Shown: positions 1 through 9,376, counted from the stretch's first letter. The stretch is 64,000 bases of DNA from Oscillospiraceae bacterium (GCA_015063725.1 SVTP01000001.1:102410-166409), one strand, 5' to 3'. The notes: generated by a model from the sequence alone, not told the origin. A program made the numbers and translations.

Positions 1-3000
1 AAGACTTTGGGGCAACTGCTTCTAAGTTTCTGAAAAAAGCGCAGGCGCGCCTGACCAATCGCCTGTTCTGGCATGAATACGGCTACCTTGCCCTGTGCAT
101 GCTCATCCCCGGGATTTTGATCTATTTGATGTATTTTGCACGTGGACACCATCCCTTTGGCGACGGATGCGTATTGGTGCTTGACCTGAACGGTCAGTAC
201 GTTTGGTTCTTTGAAGCGCTCCGCAATTTTGTGCGCGGAGATGCTGACCTGCTCTATTCCTTTGCCCGTCAGTTGGGCGGTGAGTTCCTTGGCATTTATG
301 CTTACTATCTTGCAAGCCCGCTCTCGTTCTTTGTGTCCCTTTTCCCAAAGGATAGAATGCTGGAAGCCCTGACAGCTCTCTTTATGCTCAAGGGTGCTTT
401 GTGCGGCTTTACTTTTGGATTCTACATGCACAAGACCATGAAGAGACGCAACAAAATGGCGATCATCATCTTCTCGGCATCTTATGCGCTTTGCTCTTAT
501 GCCATCATTCAGCAACACAACACCATGTGGATCGATGCCGTTATGTGGCTGCCTTTGATCACCTTGGGCATTGAGAGCATCATCAAGCACGGCAAATTCA
601 AGCTGTATGTAATCTCTCTCGCAATTGCCGTTTTCAGCAACTACTACATTGGCTATATGATCTGCATCTACTGTGCGATCTATTTCTTTGTTTACTACTT
701 TGGAAACAATGAAAAGTTCCGCAACAACCCCATGCGCGAAAAGCTGCATTTCCCCCGCTCTCTTTTCCGAATTGTCGGCTATTCCCTTTTGGCACTCGGT
801 ATTGCCGCCGTTATCATTTTTGGCGCGTACTACTCCCTCAACTTTGGTAAGACCACCTTCTCCGATCCTTTTGCAAGCTCGTCCTGGAAATCCTTTGGCA
901 TTAAGTTTGACCTTTTGGACTTCCTCTACAAGCTCCTGCCCGGATCTTACGATACAGTCCGCCCCGAGGGACTTCCCTTTGTATATTGCGGAATTTTGAC
1001 ATTGCTCCTCATCCCCTCGTATTTTCTCTCCAAAAAGTACTCCATGCGAGAAAAGATCTTCTCGGGTGTGTTACTCTTTGTTCTGTTTGTAAGTTTCTCG
1101 CTCAACATTTTTGACCTTGCATGGCACGGCTTCCAAAAGCCAAACTGGCTGAATTACCGCTATAGCTTTATGTTCTCCTTCTATTTGTGCGTGCTTGCCT
1201 GCCGCGCGATGGCAGATTTTGAGAACATCTCGCTGCCTGTAACCATGGGTACCGGCGGACTGATTGCGCTCTTTTGTGCCATTATGCAAACGCGCGATGA
1301 CGGGAAATATATTCAACCCAGTGATCTCGGTTGCATTTATTTCTCGCTGATCATGATCTTCACCTACCTTGCAGCCCTTGCGATTATACGCAAGCAAAAT
1401 CAGCGAAAGGTAGCAAGCTTTGCGCTGGTTTGCATTGTCGTTTTAGAGCTTTTTGTAAACGCACTTTTGAACATAAACGGACTGGTTGAGGATGTAGGAT
1501 GCTCAACCTACAGCCGTTACAACAACTTTTTGAACGAGGTTCGCCCTGTGGTGGAAAACGTACAGGAGAAGGATGATTCCTTCTACCGTATGGAAAAGAC
1601 CTTTTATCGCTCCAACAACGATAACATGGCGTTGATGATACGCGGTCTCTCCGGTTCGACCTCCACGCTTAACAAGGAAACGATCCGCTTCTTGAATTCG
1701 ATGGGATATGCTTCCAAGGCGCACTGGACCAAATATCTTGGCAACAATCCCGTTACCGACTCCCTTTTGGGTATTAAGTACCTCATTTCAGAGGATGAAC
1801 TGTATGCCAATTACTACGATGTATTTGCAACCGATCCCGCAGGCAAATACACAACGTATCTCAACCCTTATGCTCTCTCCCTCGGCTACGGTGTTTCCGA
1901 TGATCTTTTGGATTTTGAGCTTGGTTTTGTAGAAGAGATCGAAGACGAAAAAGAAGAGGATGACGAGGAGGAGAAAAAAGACGGCGAAGGCATCAAAAAC
2001 GCCATCAACTCCCTCAAGGGTACTATAAACGAATGGATGAACATTGAGGAAAACAATGCCAAGGTTTATGTGGACGATTATGAAAACCCCTTTGAGCGTC
2101 TGAATGCAATTCTTGCCGCCATGTTGGGTGAAGAAGAACCTATCGAGGTCTTTATCCCCATTTCCTCCAGCATTACCACAACCAACGTCAGCAAACAAAA
2201 CTACGCACAAAATGAAGTTGGATATAAGCCCACAAGCACTGATGTAAAGAACCCCGGCATTACCATGAAGGTAGATCCCCTGCCCGAGAGTGCTGAGATC
2301 TTCTTCTATGCTCCTACCGACTACCCCAGAGAGGTGAAGCTCTCCCTTACGGTAGATGCCGGCAAGGTAACGGATATGGGAACCTTTAACGGCAACGATA
2401 CCGCACGCATCATCTCGCTCGGTATGCAAGAAAAGGATTCTAAGCTCACCCTGAAGTTGACATTGACGGGCAAGGATTACTATATCAAGGGCGGTTCCGA
2501 CTGCTTCTGGTATATCGATATGGCTGTTTTTGAGGACGTTATGAATCGCCTCGGTCAAAATCAATTCCAAATCGAAGAATACACCGAGCACTCCTTTGAC
2601 GGCACCTATACCGCATCCCGCGCGGACGAGCTGGTACTCACTACCCTGGCATACGATAACGGTTGGCAGGTTTGGGTTGACGGCGAGCAAGTGGAAACCA
2701 CCAAGGCTCTTGGTGCACTCATCGCCTTCCGCGTAGGTGGCGAGGCGGGAGAGACACACGATATCCGCATTGTTTATGCTCCCAAGTGTATTTCGCTTGG
2801 TCTTATTATTTCCATTGCTTCTCTCTGTCTCTTCATCCTTTTGATCATCCTTGATTGCTTCTTCCACTTTGGGTGCAAGCGTCGCAAGGACGTAGATTAC
2901 GACGACGGTCTTGACAAGGACGAGGAACTCGACATGATTGAGGAAGAACTCAAAAATGAAGAACCTGAAAAAGAAGAACCGAAAGAGGTTACCCCTGCTG

Positions 3001-3101
3001 CTGCCAAGCTAAAAACAATCTTGGTCAAGCTCAAGGTGATCCTCATTCCGCCCAAGCGCGAAAAGACTGATAATCAAAACGCCGAAAAGAAAAAGAAATA
3101 A
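1..3101 (+). CDS. YfhO family multi-spanning membrane protein (5' end outside window)
   Basis: Large polytopic membrane protein of the YfhO family, GT-C-like proteins thought to glycosylate cell-surface polymers such as lipoteichoic acid. The reading frame is open from base 3, so the ATG at 99 is probably internal and the true start lies upstream of the window. About a dozen hydrophobic segments fill the first 480 or so residues. A long extracytoplasmic region follows, then one more membrane segment (near 2793-2870) and a charged tail. Oddities are a run of acidic and lysine residues near 1935-1990 and an equally acidic, Lys-rich C-terminus. It ends 35 bp before ruvA on the same strand, so it may share the ruvAB transcript. 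Family assignment is from overall topology and motif pattern; the substrate is unknown. Confidence 0.8.
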   Translation, partial: DFGATASKFLKKAQARLTNRLFWHEYGYLALCMLIPGILIYLMYFARGHHPFGDGCVLVLDLNGQYVWFFEALRNFVRGDADLLYSFARQLGGEFLGIYAYYLASPLSFFVSLFPKDRMLEALTALFMLKGALCGFTFGFYMHKTMKRRNKMAIIIFSASYALCSYAIIQQHNTMWIDAVMWLPLITLGIESIIKHGKFKLYVISLAIAVFSNYYIGYMICIYCAIYFFVYYFGNNEKFRNNPMREKLHFPRSLFRIVGYSLLALGIAAVIIFGAYYSLNFGKTTFSDPFASSSWKSFGIKFDLLDFLYKLLPGSYDTVRPEGLPFVYCGILTLLLIPSYFLSKKYSMREKIFSGVLLFVLFVSFSLNIFDLAWHGFQKPNWLNYRYSFMFSFYLCVLACRAMADFENISLPVTMGTGGLIALFCAIMQTRDDGKYIQPSDLGCIYFSLIMIFTYLAALAIIRKQNQRKVASFALVCIVVLELFVNALLNINGLVEDVGCSTYSRYNNFLNEVRPVVENVQEKDDSFYRMEKTFYRSNNDNMALMIRGLSGSTSTLNKETIRFLNSMGYASKAHWTKYLGNNPVTDSLLGIKYLISEDELYANYYDVFATDPAGKYTTYLNPYALSLGYGVSDDLLDFELGFVEEIEDEKEEDDEEEKKDGEGIKNAINSLKGTINEWMNIEENNAKVYVDDYENPFERLNAILAAMLGEEEPIEVFIPISSSITTTNVSKQNYAQNEVGYKPTSTDVKNPGITMKVDPLPESAEIFFYAPTDYPREVKLSLTVDAGKVTDMGTFNGNDTARIISLGMQEKDSKLTLKLTLTGKDYYIKGGSDCFWYIDMAVFEDVMNRLGQNQFQIEEYTEHSFDGTYTASRADELVLTTLAYDNGWQVWVDGEQVETTKALGALIAFRVGGEAGETHDIRIVYAPKCISLGLIISIASLCLFILLIILDCFFHFGCKRRKDVDYDDGLDKDEELDMIEEELKNEEPEKEEPKEVTPAAAKLKTILVKLKVILIPPKREKTDNQNAEKKKK

Positions 3102-3136
3102 TCCCCTATCCAAAACGAGCGAAAGGAACGCATTTT

Positions 3137-3760
3137 ATGTTCTACTATCTGAGCGGAAAGCTCGCACTACTCAAAAACGATCTCGCCGTCATTGACGTTG
3201 GCGGCGTTGGATACAAATTGACCATCAGCGGCACGACCTATGAGGCTATGCCTGCCAACCGCTCGGTCAAAGAGCCCCCCACAATCAAGCTGTTTACCTA
3301 CCTTGCTGTGCGCGAGGACGGTTTGGAGCTTTTTGGCTTCTCCACCGAGACCGAGCTTGCTACCTTTAAGCTACTGATTACAGTTTCGGGCGTTGGTCCC
3401 AAGGCGGCTATGGCCATTCTTTCGCACCTCACCCCCGAAAAGTTTGCACTTGCGGTTTGCACCGACGATAAAAAGACCATCTCAAAAGCCAACGGCATTG
3501 GTCCCAAAACGGCGGCTCGCGTAATTTTGGAGCTCAAGGACAAGCTGATGAAGGAAAACGGCTCGTTTGCAGGAGAGATGCCTGCATCGATCGCCGCAGT
3601 GGCTTCCCCCGTCAAGAACAACAAGCTTGCCGAGGCAACTGATGCCCTGATGGTGCTTGGATACTCTCGCGCCGAGGCAATGGCTGCCATGAAGGATATG
3701 GACATTGCCAAGATGGAGCTTGAGGAGATCATTCGTCTCTCGCTCAAGCGACTGATGTAA
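3137..3760 (+). CDS. ruvA: Holliday junction branch migration protein RuvA
   Basis: RuvA binds four-way DNA junctions as a tetramer and loads the RuvB motor during recombination and repair. The 207-residue length is normal. The N-terminal OB fold starts MFYYLSGKL and includes a VGGVGYKL stretch. Two helix-hairpin-helix motifs are visible (ITVSGVGPKAA and ANGIGPKTAARVILELK). A C-terminal RuvB-binding three-helix domain (DALMVLGYSRAEA) follows a flexible linker. AAAGGA lies upstream of the ATG at useful spacing. ruvB follows 24 bp later, the usual ruvAB pair; ruvC is not in the window. Confidence 0.97.
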   Translation: MFYYLSGKLALLKNDLAVIDVGGVGYKLTISGTTYEAMPANRSVKEPPTIKLFTYLAVREDGLELFGFSTETELATFKLLITVSGVGPKAAMAILSHLTPEKFALAVCTDDKKTISKANGIGPKTAARVILELKDKLMKENGSFAGEMPASIAAVASPVKNNKLAEATDALMVLGYSRAEAMAAMKDMDIAKMELEEIIRLSLKRLM

Positions 3761-3784
3761 TTTTGACCTCAGAAAGGACACAAC

Positions 3785-4831
3785 ATGGATACCAACGAAT
3801 TCGATTTTGAAAACCGAATTATGAATACCGCCTACTCGGCTGCCGACTCTGACGTGGAGTATTCCCTGCGCCCCAAAACGCTGGATGAATATGTCGGTCA
3901 GGAAAAGGTCAAGGAAAACCTCAAGGTTTATATCGAGGCGGCAAAAAAGCGCGGCGATCCCCTCGACCACGTGCTCCTATATGGCCCTCCCGGTCTTGGT
4001 AAAACCACGCTTTCCAATATTATTGCATCCGAAATGGGTGTGAACATTCGCGTCACCTCCGGTCCTGCAATTGAAAAGCAAGGCGATCTTGCCGCGATCC
4101 TGACCAACCTCAACGAGGGCGACGTGCTCTTTATTGACGAGATCCACCGTCTTTCCCGCAGTGTAGAGGAAATTCTCTATCCCGCAATGGAAGATTATGC
4201 TCTCGATATCATTATCGGCAAGGGCCCCTCGGCAAGAAGTATCCGCATCGATCTGCCTCGCTTTACCCTGATTGGTGCAACCACGAGAGCCGGACAAATG
4301 ACAACTCCCCTGCGCGACCGTTTTGGTGTCATTCTCAAATTGGAGCTTTACACGCCCGAGGAGCTGGCAACCATCGTGCGCCGAAATGCGGGCATCCTCG
4401 AAATGGATATTTCAGACGATGGTGCAATTGAGATCGCAAGCCGTTCTCGCGGTACTCCCCGTATTGCAAACCGTCTCCTCAAGCGCGTGCGCGACTTCGC
4501 ACAAATCAAGGGCGACGGTCACATTGACAAAGAGATTGCCAACTATGCCCTGACACGTCTTGAAATTGACCAGCTTGGTCTTGACAACGTGGACAGACGG
4601 ATGCTGGAGACGATCATTAAGTTCTACAACGGCGGTCCCGTTGGCCTTGAAACGCTCGCGGCAACGGTTGGTGAAGAAGCCATCACGCTTGAGGATATGT
4701 ACGAGCCATATCTCATGCAAATCGGCTTCCTCTCCCGTACCCCTCGTGGCAGATGTGTTACGCACTTGGCGTACTCGCACCTCGGAATGCAGTTGCCCAC
4801 CGAGCAGATAAAGATGTTTGGCGAGGAATAA
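3785..4831 (+). CDS. ruvB: Holliday junction DNA helicase RuvB
   Basis: RuvB is the hexameric AAA+ ATPase that drives branch migration with RuvA. The 348 residues include Walker A GPPGLGKT at about 67-74, Walker B with DEIH at about 118-121, the sensor/arginine region GATTRAG, and a C-terminal winged helix ending in the family's [12 protein letters not shown] stretch. An AGAAAGGA box precedes the ATG. The 3' end comes very close to the next reading frame, which has a possible TTG start at 4818 inside ruvB and a better ATG at 4836. Confidence 0.97.
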   Translation: MDTNEFDFENRIMNTAYSAADSDVEYSLRPKTLDEYVGQEKVKENLKVYIEAAKKRGDPLDHVLLYGPPGLGKTTLSNIIASEMGVNIRVTSGPAIEKQGDLAAILTNLNEGDVLFIDEIHRLSRSVEEILYPAMEDYALDIIIGKGPSARSIRIDLPRFTLIGATTRAGQMTTPLRDRFGVILKLELYTPEELATIVRRNAGILEMDISDDGAIEIASRSRGTPRIANRLLKRVRDFAQIKGDGHIDKEIANYALTRLEIDQLGLDNVDRRMLETIIKFYNGGPVGLETLAATVGEEAITLEDMYEPYLMQIGFLSRTPRGRCVTHLAYSHLGMQLPTEQIKMFGEE

Positions 4832-4835
4832 AGGT

Positions 4836-5387
4836 ATGAAGGTCCTGTTTTTGTTCGGCAACGCCGCCGTTGGAAAAATGACGGTTGGGCAGGAGCTGAT
4901 GAAAATAACAAATTTGCGCCTTTGCCACAACCACATGACGATAGAGCCTGTGCTTGAAATATTCGGAAAATTTGACACAAATGTGATTTTGCGCTTGCGT
5001 GATGTTATTTACGAGGAATTTGCCAAGAGTGGCAATTACGGCATTATTCTCACCTTTATGTGGGCGTTTGATATGCAAGAGGATTGGGACTATTTTGCAC
5101 ACATTCGCGAAATTTTTGAAGCACAGGGTGCGGAGTTCTACTACGTGGAATTGGTTGCCTCGCGTGAGGTAAGACTTGCGAGAAACGTGACCGAAAACCG
5201 CCTTGCAAACAAAGCTTCCAAGCGAGACATTGAAGCCTCGAACAATCGCCTAATAAACGACGATGAAAAGCATCGCTTTGAAAGCTATGAGGGCGAGATC
5301 CCCTACGAGAATTATATCAAGATCGATAACACGAACCTTGCTCCCGACGTGGTGGCAAAGATGATTAAGGAGAGATTTTCGCTTTGA
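4836..5387 (+). CDS. Small P-loop NTPase / nucleotide-kinase-like protein
   Basis: About 183 residues starting MKVLFLFGNAAVGK, with Walker A GNAAVGKMTVG at the extreme N-terminus as in shikimate and nucleoside kinases. A mid-protein region has a VELVASREVRLARN stretch typical of the lid or adenine-binding part of such kinases. No standard kinase name fits, so the substrate is unknown. I chose ATG 4836 because GAGGA lies 8 bp upstream within the ruvB stop region; a TTG at 4818 would add six residues and overlap ruvB. It is the last gene of the ruv transcript, ending just before a strong bidirectional terminator. Confidence 0.75.
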   Translation: MKVLFLFGNAAVGKMTVGQELMKITNLRLCHNHMTIEPVLEIFGKFDTNVILRLRDVIYEEFAKSGNYGIILTFMWAFDMQEDWDYFAHIREIFEAQGAEFYYVELVASREVRLARNVTENRLANKASKRDIEASNNRLINDDEKHRFESYEGEIPYENYIKIDNTNLAPDVVAKMIKERFSL

Positions 5388-5388
5388 A

Positions 5389-5434
5389 TAAAAAAAATGC
5401 GTCTGTGCAGTTTTGCACAGACGCATCTTTTGTT
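5389..5434. terminator. Bidirectional intrinsic terminator between the ruv transcript and lysA
   Basis: A perfect 13-bp stem (ATGCGTCTGTGCA at 5397-5409 with its complement at 5414-5426, loop GTTT) is flanked by A7 on the left and a T-rich run on the right. It can therefore stop both the rightward ruv transcript and the leftward lysine operon. Confidence 0.92.
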
Positions 5435-6735
5435 TATATATCATTTTTGCAAACGTCCTCATAGGTTTCGCGCTTGACGGCAACATAGCTTTCGCCATCT
5501 TTTAGCATTACCACAGGGGGGCGCGGAATGCGATTATAGTTGGATGACATTGCATAATTATATGCTCCCGTCGTCAAAACCGCTAAAATGTCACCGCGTG
5601 CGGTGTTTGCAGGAAGTGTGACGTTCTCTTGCAGAATGTCTCCACTCTCGCAGCAACGCCCTACCACAGAGCACTTAAAGGGGGTAGTCTCGTCATTTGC
5701 GCGGTTTGCAAGCAGAACCGTGTAGGAAGAACGGTAAAGCGCATAGCGCGGATTATCGGTCATGCCGCCATCCACCGAGACGTAGTTTTTGTATCCGGGA
5801 ATTTGCTTGACTGTTCCAACCGTGTAAAGTGTCATACCCGCATCGGCAACAATGCTTCTACCCGGCTCGAGACGAATAGCAGGCATGGGATAGTCAAGTG
5901 CCTTGCATTGTGCCTTGACTGCGCCTGCGATCTCTCGGATGTTTTCGGCAATGTCGATCTCGGGATCGTTTTCGGTATAGCGCACACCGTATCCACCGCC
6001 GAGGTCAAGCTCGTCGATGACAAAATTGTACTTTTCGCGCATCTGGTTGGCAAAATCAATCATGATTGCCGCTGCACGCAAAAAGGTATCGGAATCGAAT
6101 ACCTGCGAGCCGATGTGGCAATGGTAGCCCGAGAGCTTGATGTGCTTTTGCGCAAGCGCGTATGCGGTCATTTCGTCGGCTTGTCCTGTCTCGATTGCAG
6201 AGCCGAATTTGGAATCGACCTTTCCCGTGTTGACCGCCGCATAGGTGTGCGGATCAATACCGGGAGTCAGGCGTAACAAGATCTTTTGCGTGATGCTACG
6301 CTTGCTTGCGAAATACTCGATGGCATCCAGCTCCTCGCGGTTGTCCACTACAAAGTAGCCAATGCCATTCGCCATGGCGTAGTCGATGTCGGCATCGGTC
6401 TTGTTGTTGCTATGGAAATAGGCGCGCTCCATCGGAAAACCGACCGCGATTGCGGTACAAATTTCACCCGATGAAACAACGTCAATACCCATGCCCTCTT
6501 CCTTCATAATGCGGTAGATCTGCTTGAAGGATGCCGCCTTGCTTGCGTACAACGGCAAGGATGTTTCTCCAAATGCCTCTTTCATAGCAGTCATATAGGT
6601 GCGGCAACGCTCGCGGATGCGGTCCTCGTCCATCAGGTACAGAGGTGTGCCGTATTGCTTGGCTAATTCAATTGTATCCTGACCGCCAAGGCAAAGATGT
6701 CCCTCTTTGTTGACGGTTAGATTGTTACAAATCAT
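5434..6735 (-). CDS. lysA: Diaminopimelate decarboxylase LysA
   Basis: PLP enzyme that decarboxylates meso-diaminopimelate to L-lysine, the last step of the pathway. The 433 residues carry the fold-III PLP lysine in YASKA, the HCHIGSQ motif, a glycine loop in LDLGGGYGV, the phosphate-binding EPGRSIVADAG stretch, and the CESGD motif contributed across the dimer. Last gene of the riboswitch-controlled leftward operon, 31 bp after dapB, and ends at a shared terminator. Co-regulation with dapA and dapB means it draws from the same DAP pool that MurE needs. Confidence 0.96.
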   Translation of the reverse strand: MICNNLTVNKEGHLCLGGQDTIELAKQYGTPLYLMDEDRIRERCRTYMTAMKEAFGETSLPLYASKAASFKQIYRIMKEEGMGIDVVSSGEICTAIAVGFPMERAYFHSNNKTDADIDYAMANGIGYFVVDNREELDAIEYFASKRSITQKILLRLTPGIDPHTYAAVNTGKVDSKFGSAIETGQADEMTAYALAQKHIKLSGYHCHIGSQVFDSDTFLRAAAIMIDFANQMREKYNFVIDELDLGGGYGVRYTENDPEIDIAENIREIAGAVKAQCKALDYPMPAIRLEPGRSIVADAGMTLYTVGTVKQIPGYKNYVSVDGGMTDNPRYALYRSSYTVLLANRANDETTPFKCSVVGRCCESGDILQENVTLPANTARGDILAVLTTGAYNYAMSSNYNRIPRPPVVMLKDGESYVAVKRETYEDVCKNDI

Positions 6736-6766
6736 GGTTTTTTCCTCGTTTTTATCAAAATGAAGA

Positions 6767-7516
6767 TCAGTTATCGGAGATCATGCGCTCCATATCATAA
6801 AGTCCTGCCTCTTTTGTGCAAAGGTAGTTGGCGGCAACAAGTGCGCCTTCGGCAAAGAGTGCGCGGCTATGCGCCTCGTGCTTGAGGGTGATGGTCTGGG
6901 TATCGGTACCAACAATCACCTCGTGCTCGCCGATGATATTGCCCATGCGAATGGCGTGAATACCGATCTCCTCCGCTTCTCTCTTGGCTTGTCCGCTGCG
7001 TCCAAAAATGAACTTTGCACTTTTGCGCACATCTTTAATAGCATTTGCCAAAAGCAGAGCTGTTCCGCTGGGAGCATCCAGCTTGCGATTGTGATGCTTT
7101 TCGATGATCTCAATATCGGCATCGGGAAACGCCTTTGCCGTCGTTTTAGCAAGCTCTACAAGGAGCGCGATGCCAAGCGACATATTGGCACTGTGGAATA
7201 CGGGAATGACCTTTGCCGCATCCATGATAGCGGCTTTTTCCTCGTCGGTGTGCCCTGTTGTGGCAATGACCACGGGGAGTTTTTTTGTTTTTGCAAAATT
7301 CAGGAGCGCGCCTGTTGCGCTGTGATGGGAAAAATCAATGATGCAATCGATCTCTTCTGTCACAAGGCTCCAGTCGGTATAGGTAGCAAACTCGCGGGTA
7401 TCGAGAGGAACTACATCAAAGCCTGCCGCAACGGTTGCACCTTTTGCACCGTCAAGTGCAAGTTTTGCAACCTCTCTGCCCATTCGTCCGCCAACACCGC
7501 ATATCAGAATTTTCAT
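6767..7516 (-). CDS. dapB: 4-hydroxy-tetrahydrodipicolinate reductase DapB
   Basis: NAD(P)H-dependent reductase giving tetrahydrodipicolinate in the DAP/lysine pathway. The 249 residues are typical. They begin MKILICGVGGRMGREV (Rossmann nucleotide-binding loop) and include the signature EKHHNRKLDAPSGTAL, with the catalytic His pair and the Lys that protonates the substrate. Lies 19 bp after dapA and 31 bp before lysA on the same strand, so translation is probably coupled by proximity. Confidence 0.96.
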   Translation of the reverse strand: MKILICGVGGRMGREVAKLALDGAKGATVAAGFDVVPLDTREFATYTDWSLVTEEIDCIIDFSHHSATGALLNFAKTKKLPVVIATTGHTDEEKAAIMDAAKVIPVFHSANMSLGIALLVELAKTTAKAFPDADIEIIEKHHNRKLDAPSGTALLLANAIKDVRKSAKFIFGRSGQAKREAEEIGIHAIRMGNIIGEHEVIVGTDTQTITLKHEAHSRALFAEGALVAANYLCTKEAGLYDMERMISDN

Positions 7517-7535
7517 GTTTTGATTGATCCTTTCC

Positions 7536-8420
7536 TCAAATCAAGCTGTGACGGCGCATCAGCGCGTAAAGCTTTTCGGCATTTTGGGGTTCCATAGGAG
7601 TTAGAGGCAGGCGCAGACTGTTCTCGCCATAGCCCATTGCCGCCATTGCCGCCTTTACGGGAATGGGGTTGACCTCACAGAAGAGTGCATTGACAAGTTC
7701 GATCAGATCAAGCTGCATCTTGGCACTGCCGGCAACGTCACCTGACAAGAACTTGTGGCACATTTGCGAGGTCTCTTTGGGCATGAGGTTAGAAAGAACT
7801 GAGATAACGCCCTTGCCGCCAAGGGAAAGCACAGGAACGATCTGGTCGTCATTGCCCGAGTAAATATCCATTTTGCCGCGAACGAGAGAAGCAAGCTCTG
7901 CAATTTGCGAGATGTTACCCGATGCCTCTTTGATAGCGACAATGTTGGGATGCTCGGCAAGAACCGCTGCACTTGCGGGGAGCAGATTGCAGCCTGTGCG
8001 CGAAGGTACGTTATAAAGGATGCAGGGCTTTGTACTGGCATCTGCCACCACCTCAAAGGACTTGATCAGTCCCTTTTGGGTTGCCTTATTATAGTAAGGG
8101 GTAACGAGGAGCATTGCATCGGCTCCGACCTCACACGCAAACTTGGTCAAATCAATTGCGTATGCGGTATCGTTGGAACCTGTACCGGCGATCACGGGAA
8201 CACGACCGTTTACTTTTTTAACGGCGTACTCAATCACATCGCGGTGCTCTTGGTCTGTAAGGGTTGAACCCTCACCCGTAGTACCGCAGGCAACGATGGC
8301 ATCGATGCCCTCGGCGATCTGCCACTCGATCAGGCGACCGAATTGCTCATAATCGACCTCGTTATTCTTAAAGGGCGTGACGATAGCGGTTGCCGCGCCT
8401 GTAAAAACTGTTTGCTTCAT
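7536..8420 (-). CDS. dapA: 4-hydroxy-tetrahydrodipicolinate synthase DapA
   Basis: Condenses pyruvate with aspartate semialdehyde. The 294-residue TIM barrel shows GTTGEGSTLTDQEH near the N-terminus, the catalytic Tyr region ILYNVPSRTG, and the Schiff-base Lys in VAIKEASGN. Length and motifs are standard. It is second in the lysine-riboswitch operon, 21 bp after an acetyltransferase gene. No asd or lysC is present here, so aspartate semialdehyde must be supplied from elsewhere in the genome. Confidence 0.96.
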   Translation of the reverse strand: MKQTVFTGAATAIVTPFKNNEVDYEQFGRLIEWQIAEGIDAIVACGTTGEGSTLTDQEHRDVIEYAVKKVNGRVPVIAGTGSNDTAYAIDLTKFACEVGADAMLLVTPYYNKATQKGLIKSFEVVADASTKPCILYNVPSRTGCNLLPASAAVLAEHPNIVAIKEASGNISQIAELASLVRGKMDIYSGNDDQIVPVLSLGGKGVISVLSNLMPKETSQMCHKFLSGDVAGSAKMQLDLIELVNALFCEVNPIPVKAAMAAMGYGENSLRLPLTPMEPQNAEKLYALMRRHSLI

Positions 8421-8441
8421 GATATATTTCTGTCCTTTCGG

Positions 8442-9044
8442 TTATCTTTCTTCGGGATTGTAAAACGGATAAGCGGTTTTGTCGGCGTCGGTAATAGCAC
8501 GCATCACGCGGCAAGGAACGCCGACTGCGACCACGTTTGCGGGAATGGATCTTGTAACAACGCTCCCCGCACCGATCACGGTATTGTCGCCAATTTCAAC
8601 GCCTGCCAAGATCGTGCTGCCGGCTCCGATCCATACGTTGTTGCCTACTTTAATGGGCTTTGCGATCTCAACCCCTGCTTTTCGCATTTCGGGATCGATT
8701 GCGTGCTCGGCGGTGGTAAAACAACAATTGGGAGCAATAAAAACATGATCTCCAAAGGTGACCTTTGCTCCGTCGGTAATGATGAGGTTGTGATTGGAGT
8801 AGAAGAAATCTCCCACGGTAATATTATAGCCGTAGTCACACCAAAATGGCGGTGTTATCATAACTTCTCGCCCCAAACTGCCCAAAAGTGTAGAAAGGAT
8901 CTCCTTTTGCCCCTCACGATCGTTTGGGGAGAGCTGATTGTAACGGTAGCACTTCTCTTTCCCAATCCTGATCTGTTCCTCGTATGCAGAGTTATAGCAC
9001 CCTTGAAAGAAACAGTTGGTGGGGACGATCGGCTTCTCGCTCAT
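8442..9044 (-). CDS. Maltose/galactoside O-acetyltransferase-like left-handed beta-helix acetyltransferase
   Basis: About 200 residues with an N-terminal mac-type helical cap followed by hexapeptide repeats (FGDHVFIAP, KVGNNVWIGAGSTILAGVEIGDNTVIGAGS) and the closing GVPCRVMR typical of maltose/galactoside acetyltransferases. These enzymes move acetyl from acetyl-CoA. The frame is open to 9275, but the extra N-terminus would be riboswitch sequence; the ATG at 9044 has GAAAGGAG ahead of it. It is the first gene of the lysine-riboswitch operon, which is odd for a sugar acetyltransferase. A role in N-acetylating tetrahydrodipicolinate (the DapH/DapD step absent from this operon) is possible but unproven. 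Confidence 0.85.
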   Translation of the reverse strand: MSEKPIVPTNCFFQGCYNSAYEEQIRIGKEKCYRYNQLSPNDREGQKEILSTLLGSLGREVMITPPFWCDYGYNITVGDFFYSNHNLIITDGAKVTFGDHVFIAPNCCFTTAEHAIDPEMRKAGVEIAKPIKVGNNVWIGAGSTILAGVEIGDNTVIGAGSVVTRSIPANVVAVGVPCRVMRAITDADKTAYPFYNPEER

Positions 9045-9080
9045 ATTGAGATCTCCTTTCTTTACGTGATCAATTGGAAA

Positions 9081-9112
9081 GGCAGAGGTGCGCCAAAGAG
9101 CGTACCCCTGCC
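9081..9112 (-). promoter_or_regulatory. Expression-platform hairpin of the lysine riboswitch
   Basis: On the minus strand, GGCAGGGGTACGC and GCGCACCTCTGCC form a 13-bp stem with one G-U pair and one mismatch, followed by TTTCC. The descending arm contains GCACCTCT (9084-9091), an exact complement of AGAGGTGC at the 5' edge of the aptamer (9297-9304), so two exclusive pairings are possible. The U tract is short, so termination is plausible but not certain. Confidence 0.6.
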
Positions 9113-9148
9113 CACGAAATCCGCCAAGAGCGGTTGTAAACGGGTGTG

Positions 9149-9307
9149 GATAGCGCTCCGCATTTCTGCGACAACACAGCGGATGTTTTCCGCAATGCCA
9201 GGAACAATCGTGCGCCCGAATGTCCTTCGGCACCCAAGCCCTTCTCCGCCGCAACGCCTGCGCAGGCTTTGACACGTCGGATACTCATCTTGCAGTGCAC
9301 CTCTATC
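9149..9307 (-). promoter_or_regulatory. Lysine riboswitch (L-box) controlling the acetyltransferase-dapA-dapB-lysA operon
   Basis: The minus-strand leader has the recognisable L-box core in order: GATAGAGGTGCACTGCAAGA with GAGTA close behind, GGGTGCCGAAGG, GGCATTGCGG, and a closing GGAGCGCTATC whose CTATC pairs with the initial GATAG as helix P1. The same blocks occur in the Bacillus lysC leader (from memory). It lies between a consensus promoter and the lysine operon, which fits repression by lysine. Confidence 0.9.
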
Positions 9308-9317
9308 ATTTGAAGTC

Positions 9318-9346
9318 ATTATAGCATATCCAAAAAGATTTGTCAA
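9318..9346 (-). promoter_or_regulatory. Consensus sigma-A promoter of the lysine operon
   Basis: Reading leftward, TTGACA (9346-9341), a 17-bp spacer and TATAAT (9323-9318). Both hexamers are perfect. The predicted start near 9311 is only a few bases ahead of the riboswitch P1 helix. Confidence 0.9.
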
Positions 9347-9376
9347 TGCTTTTTTGATTTTTATTTCTTATTTTAA

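Noticed and set aside
9062..9346. 94-codon minus-strand frame upstream of the lysine operon
   Set aside because: It lies over the promoter, lysine riboswitch and platform hairpin; the apparent peptide is leader RNA sequence.
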